48,031 nucleotides of DNA from Candidatus Aenigmatarchaeota archaeon (GTDB taxonomy: Archaea > Aenigmatarchaeota > Aenigmatarchaeia > PWEA01): assembly GCA_003554845.1 (NCBI GenBank), contig PWHK01000008.1, forward strand, positions 1 through 48,031. The letters are read 5' to 3'. Shown piece after piece: positions 45,001 through 48,031 of this stretch. The translations under genes and the position numbers were made by a program. The notes below the pieces were generated by a model. The model did no database searches, was not told where the DNA came from, and was given only the letters and a program-made list of their open reading frames with translations. Position 1 is the stretch's first letter, and the number at the start of each line of letters is the position of its first letter.

Positions 45001-45218
45001 TCGTTGGAAAATACGCCGATAGAACCCTTTCTATCGACGGATCTGACCGTTCCGTTTGGACGGTAATCTGTGATCACCTTCTCATCTATATGGCTCGTTG
45101 GATTGACTACCTCCGCAGTAGCAACTGAGCCAAACCACATAAAAGTAGCCATAAAAAGTATCAGTACAAGGGTTTTCATCTTCATAACAATCGAATTCAT
45201 TTGATTATTTGGAGCCAT
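42051..45218 (-). CDS. large secreted surface protein with C-terminal TM anchor (paralogue B)
   Basis: Signal MKTLVLILFMATFMWFGSVATAE; aligns by eye along its length to the 38776-42033 protein; C-terminal TM and basic tail RIDEIRRKAKKKL. Confidence 0.85.
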   Translation of the reverse strand: MAPNNQMNSIVMKMKTLVLILFMATFMWFGSVATAEVVNPTSHIDEKVITDYRPNGTVRSVDRKGSIGVFSNDILKDTTLTVTTTNGTNLESLEAYRPAVSSPAGDPTKMYLEIEDSDKALDYTIDPWKTPRLDVEIEYMNIRGGKEIHGGENVLEFSVVLESSEDMYGAEFFFKVPTETGPQGQDSFNLRDHGCTGDYDRCRRVKREGSNDHYETVEWSGNLYEREPVMISFRGVTEPGVNFNTAVPVDMDRGEYMATYENYDSTFTDISFHARYSRASARNGIDMVQKDGENWEIEGFLMNRADSLKYNVDGWELYRIDEDEPLINATVNEQIEPGEAIYTDTYYSDEEEKQYYFATFDWSVQWGDSIYREYVESEVVEMPLIRFFEGDLQKDLSIQQNSMDGRKIRVRDTLKNIGQEETRANRTEIFSIVPNESTDGDSEYWNIDDVSVAYRDFVNGQPRTRDITNDTNIVIEEPGSGSYGYVRAEVMANETTDFFEPNEDILLEYTIASGSSDEDRKYSFYSNSTSWSSSGTPDSQFAEENISLDGVDEPDPDPPDPSPPPAPKRLDLENIESTASVVTGNLVRITRSDMVRDTGNRGMRNIDLGVLLEPGNHLEEPSVEVQYKKDSQWNELMPDEYDIEKVGERTVNGEGFSFYEISIMSDRDQGLRLDDGEMINVTYDTRANFGRNSIVTRVSYYDYYDDVFVNDDKISPVRVGWEAEPMGIHRDRWFQDEAIVDEPVRWTREVTVNNPNKERMKRTLQIYLPDEAFSCYVDGEKLEVKEKLRRKFVNWEVDMGPLQRRIFEFESHTSPVVLDKEDIGIVESNHTSVEFIFNKEFRNYAPHEYEDVSHLVDIPYESISSVTIDGEDIDYIGSGEKTKIHLGSIGPGETVSVETVYRELPPILVLSPDSYSYTHKESSDITILVVGEEGHVGGHVELTVTGPEPSHRQVYSELIPMDNISKEILRTVDLAGLPEGQYNMKAVFRRNFQTITSRESSFYVEGRDELFAVEVWHIIAVFAAVVGLILSRLYRKKDRYQERIDEIRRKAKKKL

Positions 45219-45235
45219 TAAATAAAAATATCACC

Positions 45236-48031
45236 TTACCAGAGAAGATTACCATCCTCCCTGCCGTAGTATATCTCCAGCTCTCCTCTGATCTTCGCCG
45301 CTGCTATATCGTCGTCAGACGTACCTCTTAGGGTCATTTCCGGTCTGTTGTATACAATATCCTCCAGTTCCTCAACTGTAAGATGGCAGCGCATATCGTC
45401 CCCTGTACTTATCTCACATATCTTTTTATCTTCTCCGTACACCTCGAACTCAGAGAAGTCTCCTCGTATAACATCCATATCCAAAAATATATTTGCACCC
45501 TGTGGCGTGTAGCCTCCAATAGGTCTTGCCTCTAGATCCATAGATTTCGCCCCGCCTGTTGTGGTGTAGACAACAGTACCTGACTCAAAGGAAGACGAAG
45601 CAACGGTAGGCCTTTCCCTCATGAAGAAACCTGTAACCGTATCACCTCCTGCAAGCATTCCGCTTGTAATTATGAGGCCCAGTAGCACAAGAACCATGAC
45701 AGCCTCCTTTCTGCCTTCGTGTCTGGGTTCTATGTCTCTTTTCTCATCCATCTTTTCATAGAGATGTTCCTTATTTATTTCTCCATCCCCTCTATGTATA
45801 TATCCTTCACCAGCGAATTCGAAGTCTATTCTCCAGAACATAAAGGCGGATAAACCAACTATACCCACGATAAGCAGTACTACATAAAGCCATCTGAACT
45901 CAACTTCCTTCTCTATGTAAACTCTGAAGCTGTCTGTTGCTATGGCTTCCCTGCCTGTGTATGTGATAAGGGACTCAAATATGTACATGCCTTCTTCTAT
46001 ATCATCGGGTAGATACAGTCCAAGCTCCCTCTTGGCTGTATCTTCGACTGCAAATGTATCGGACTTCTGTGTCAGAACCTCGCCTCTGTCATCTCTTATA
46101 GAGTAGGTGTTGACAACATCGACTGTGGCCATCCTTCCTCCTATGTTGTGCATCTTAAGTGCACCTTTAACAAGGTTTCCGGGGTTTACCTCTCGGCTAA
46201 GTACGTTCAAAGACGTGTCGAATGCCGGTATATTTGCAGATTCATGCATCTCTGTCCTTATATGTGCATTGTGTATAGGGTCAAAACCGCCAAGAACCGT
46301 CGGTACTCTCCACTGTCCTCCACCCACAATTGATATGTTGTACCTTATGTTTACTGTATCGTTTTCGTAGAGGTTGCCATCCCAGTTGCTGTAGTCGCCT
46401 ATGCTCATATTGTAGTGGTATAGCCTTCCCATGAATCCATCTGGAAGTTGTACCCAAACAGGATCTTCAAGTATATAGTCACTTTCGTTGTAGAGCTCTT
46501 TGGCCTCTCCCGTGGAGTTGATATACTTCACAGTCTTGTTCTCAGGCTCTTCTGCAGCATCGGGTAGATAGTCTGCTATGTAAAGCTCTGAGCTGACTCC
46601 GCCTATCGAGGTCATGTTTATCTCGACGCTGGCTATCTGTGGATTTGTGCGGTCGGGTATCCAAACGTCCTTGTTGCCACGGAGTACCACATCGAACACC
46701 TCTATTGTCGTGTTTATCCACTCTGTCTCCTCGTTGCCCTGGACATCCTCGACTGTGGAGTTTGTATACATGGTTCTTCCTTCGTTGGCACCCATCTTTG
46801 AACTTGTCATTGTATAGTTTACGGCAACTGTGTCGCTTTCATGCAGATGGCCGAGTTCGGTTGTCGACATATCAACTGTAACGTTAACAACTGCGTTGTT
46901 TTCACCGGGGTATTCGTTTACCTCGACATCAGCCTTTTGTGTTATATCCTCCTGTTCATAGGGGTCGGCCGTGGTCCTGATTACATTTATATCGTCTTCA
47001 GAAGGCGGTGTGAAGTCATACGGTACCTCGTCCAGTATCTCTACATGTGATATGTTGTTGTTTGTCTCCACAACATCCAGTTCCGTAGTCACGTCTATAT
47101 CTTCCTTCTCGCCGACCACAAGTGATCCAGGTTGCATTTCCTTGAAAAGTTCCAGATCTATTGTAGAGACTGTGAAGCTAGCTTCGTCCTGTCCAACGTT
47201 TTCTGCCCTGTCCTCGGCCTCCAGAATAACCGTGTAGTCCCCATCGTCCATTTCCTCCAGAGTATATGTCTCTTCGACACCGACGTATCTTGGTTCTTCC
47301 TCGTCGTCCAGGTACAGTCTGTACTCCTCCAGTCCACTTACTCCCGGATCGCTGTTCCACTGTACGGTGACGTTCTCGGTATCAACTGTTTGGCCTTCGT
47401 CTGGTTCAGTTATAGTTACAGTTGGTACTGTATCGTCGACAACGAGAGAGTCCTCTTCCACATCTTCTGCCAGGTTGTCTGCTTGGTCGTAGACCTCTAT
47501 ACTAACGTTGTAGTATCCGTCGTCTGTTCCATCGGGAACAACAACCGTGGCGTTGACACCTATGCCCTCATCCACATCCATATTGACTATATCTCCGTTT
47601 TGTCCTGTTACGTATATTGTGGCGTTGTCAAAGTATGCATCTGTCGCTGTATAATTAACATCTACATCCTCTCCACTCTGTATATACACAGGATCATCGG
47701 TCGCAGGCCAGTGTATCTCGGCCTCGGGTGGTGTATCTTCTACCCTTATGCTATCAGCCTCATAGTCCCAGGCACTATTACCTCCCAAATCATGAGCCGT
47801 TAGGTTTAGAGAATAGTTTCCTTCTGCATAACCTGCAGTATCCAAAGTCTGGATGGATTCTACTCCCTCGGAGAGATCGTAACTATCTATCTCCAACATT
47901 TCTTGATCAAATACTGTTAAGGTTGCGGAAGAGAAGTGCTGGTCGGTTGCTGTGTAGGTTACATCTACGTTGGTTCCAGACTGAACTACTTCCGGATCGG
48001 ACTGTGTTGGACTGTGTATCTCTGCCTGGGG
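45236..48031 (-). CDS. large surface protein with tandem Ig-like repeats, two TM segments and C-terminal exported-type domain (N-terminus beyond window)
   Basis: The frame stays open from the listed Met (47899) to the window edge: PQAEIHSPTQSDPEVVQSGTNVDVTYTATDQHFSSATLTVFDQE..., repeating AEIHWPATDDPVYIQSGEDVDVNYTATDAYFDNATIYV. Confidence 0.87.
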   Translation of the reverse strand, partial: PQAEIHSPTQSDPEVVQSGTNVDVTYTATDQHFSSATLTVFDQEMLEIDSYDLSEGVESIQTLDTAGYAEGNYSLNLTAHDLGGNSAWDYEADSIRVEDTPPEAEIHWPATDDPVYIQSGEDVDVNYTATDAYFDNATIYVTGQNGDIVNMDVDEGIGVNATVVVPDGTDDGYYNVSIEVYDQADNLAEDVEEDSLVVDDTVPTVTITEPDEGQTVDTENVTVQWNSDPGVSGLEEYRLYLDDEEEPRYVGVEETYTLEEMDDGDYTVILEAEDRAENVGQDEASFTVSTIDLELFKEMQPGSLVVGEKEDIDVTTELDVVETNNNISHVEILDEVPYDFTPPSEDDINVIRTTADPYEQEDITQKADVEVNEYPGENNAVVNVTVDMSTTELGHLHESDTVAVNYTMTSSKMGANEGRTMYTNSTVEDVQGNEETEWINTTIEVFDVVLRGNKDVWIPDRTNPQIASVEINMTSIGGVSSELYIADYLPDAAEEPENKTVKYINSTGEAKELYNESDYILEDPVWVQLPDGFMGRLYHYNMSIGDYSNWDGNLYENDTVNIRYNISIVGGGQWRVPTVLGGFDPIHNAHIRTEMHESANIPAFDTSLNVLSREVNPGNLVKGALKMHNIGGRMATVDVVNTYSIRDDRGEVLTQKSDTFAVEDTAKRELGLYLPDDIEEGMYIFESLITYTGREAIATDSFRVYIEKEVEFRWLYVVLLIVGIVGLSAFMFWRIDFEFAGEGYIHRGDGEINKEHLYEKMDEKRDIEPRHEGRKEAVMVLVLLGLIITSGMLAGGDTVTGFFMRERPTVASSSFESGTVVYTTTGGAKSMDLEARPIGGYTPQGANIFLDMDVIRGDFSEFEVYGEDKKICEISTGDDMRCHLTVEELEDIVYNRPEMTLRGTSDDDIAAAKIRGELEIYYGREDGNLLW

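Noticed and set aside
47132-47803. 223-aa plus-strand ORF
   Set aside because: Antisense to the Ig-like repeats of the right-hand surface protein; no recognisable domain, skewed composition.
1-48031. CRISPR arrays, IS elements, integrases, toxin-antitoxin pairs or rRNA genes
   Set aside because: No regularly spaced repeats, transposase/integrase motifs or rRNA-like sequence recognised in the window.

Overview
The window is archaeal. It carries an archaeal exosome superoperon (SBDS, Rrp4, Rrp41, Rrp42, L37Ae, Rpb12, Pcc1, prefoldin beta), 20S proteasome alpha and beta subunits, FttA/aCPSF1, SepF, and two tRNAs; a DPANN-type lineage is likely but not proven. The first ~27 kb is mostly housekeeping genes on both strands. 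From about 28.0 kb to the right edge, a minus-strand accessory locus encodes: at least three very large, sequon-rich surface proteins (two are clear tandem paralogues, one runs off the window end); a 75-aa membrane/coiled-coil protein; a 2955-aa protein joining a seven-blade FG-GAP/PQQ-like ectodomain, Ig-like and NEW3-like regions and a TM helix to a cytoplasmic HerA/DUF87-type P-loop ATPase; and two tightly coupled downstream proteins (a long coiled coil, and a protein with a small C-terminal helical motif). I consider this locus the best candidate for an undescribed system: an envelope-spanning, ATPase-driven contact, adhesion or translocation machine. I also found several regulatory structures by eye. 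These are a 14-bp hairpin in the DEAD-box helicase leader, a proS leader with a 9-aa uORF and mutually exclusive hairpins, an 8-12-8 inverted repeat between a PAS-wHTH regulator and a hairpin-led small-gene transcript, and a 6-6-6 inverted repeat between divergent redox-related genes. No CRISPR arrays, IS elements or rRNA genes were seen. Family calls come from reading motifs, not database searches.
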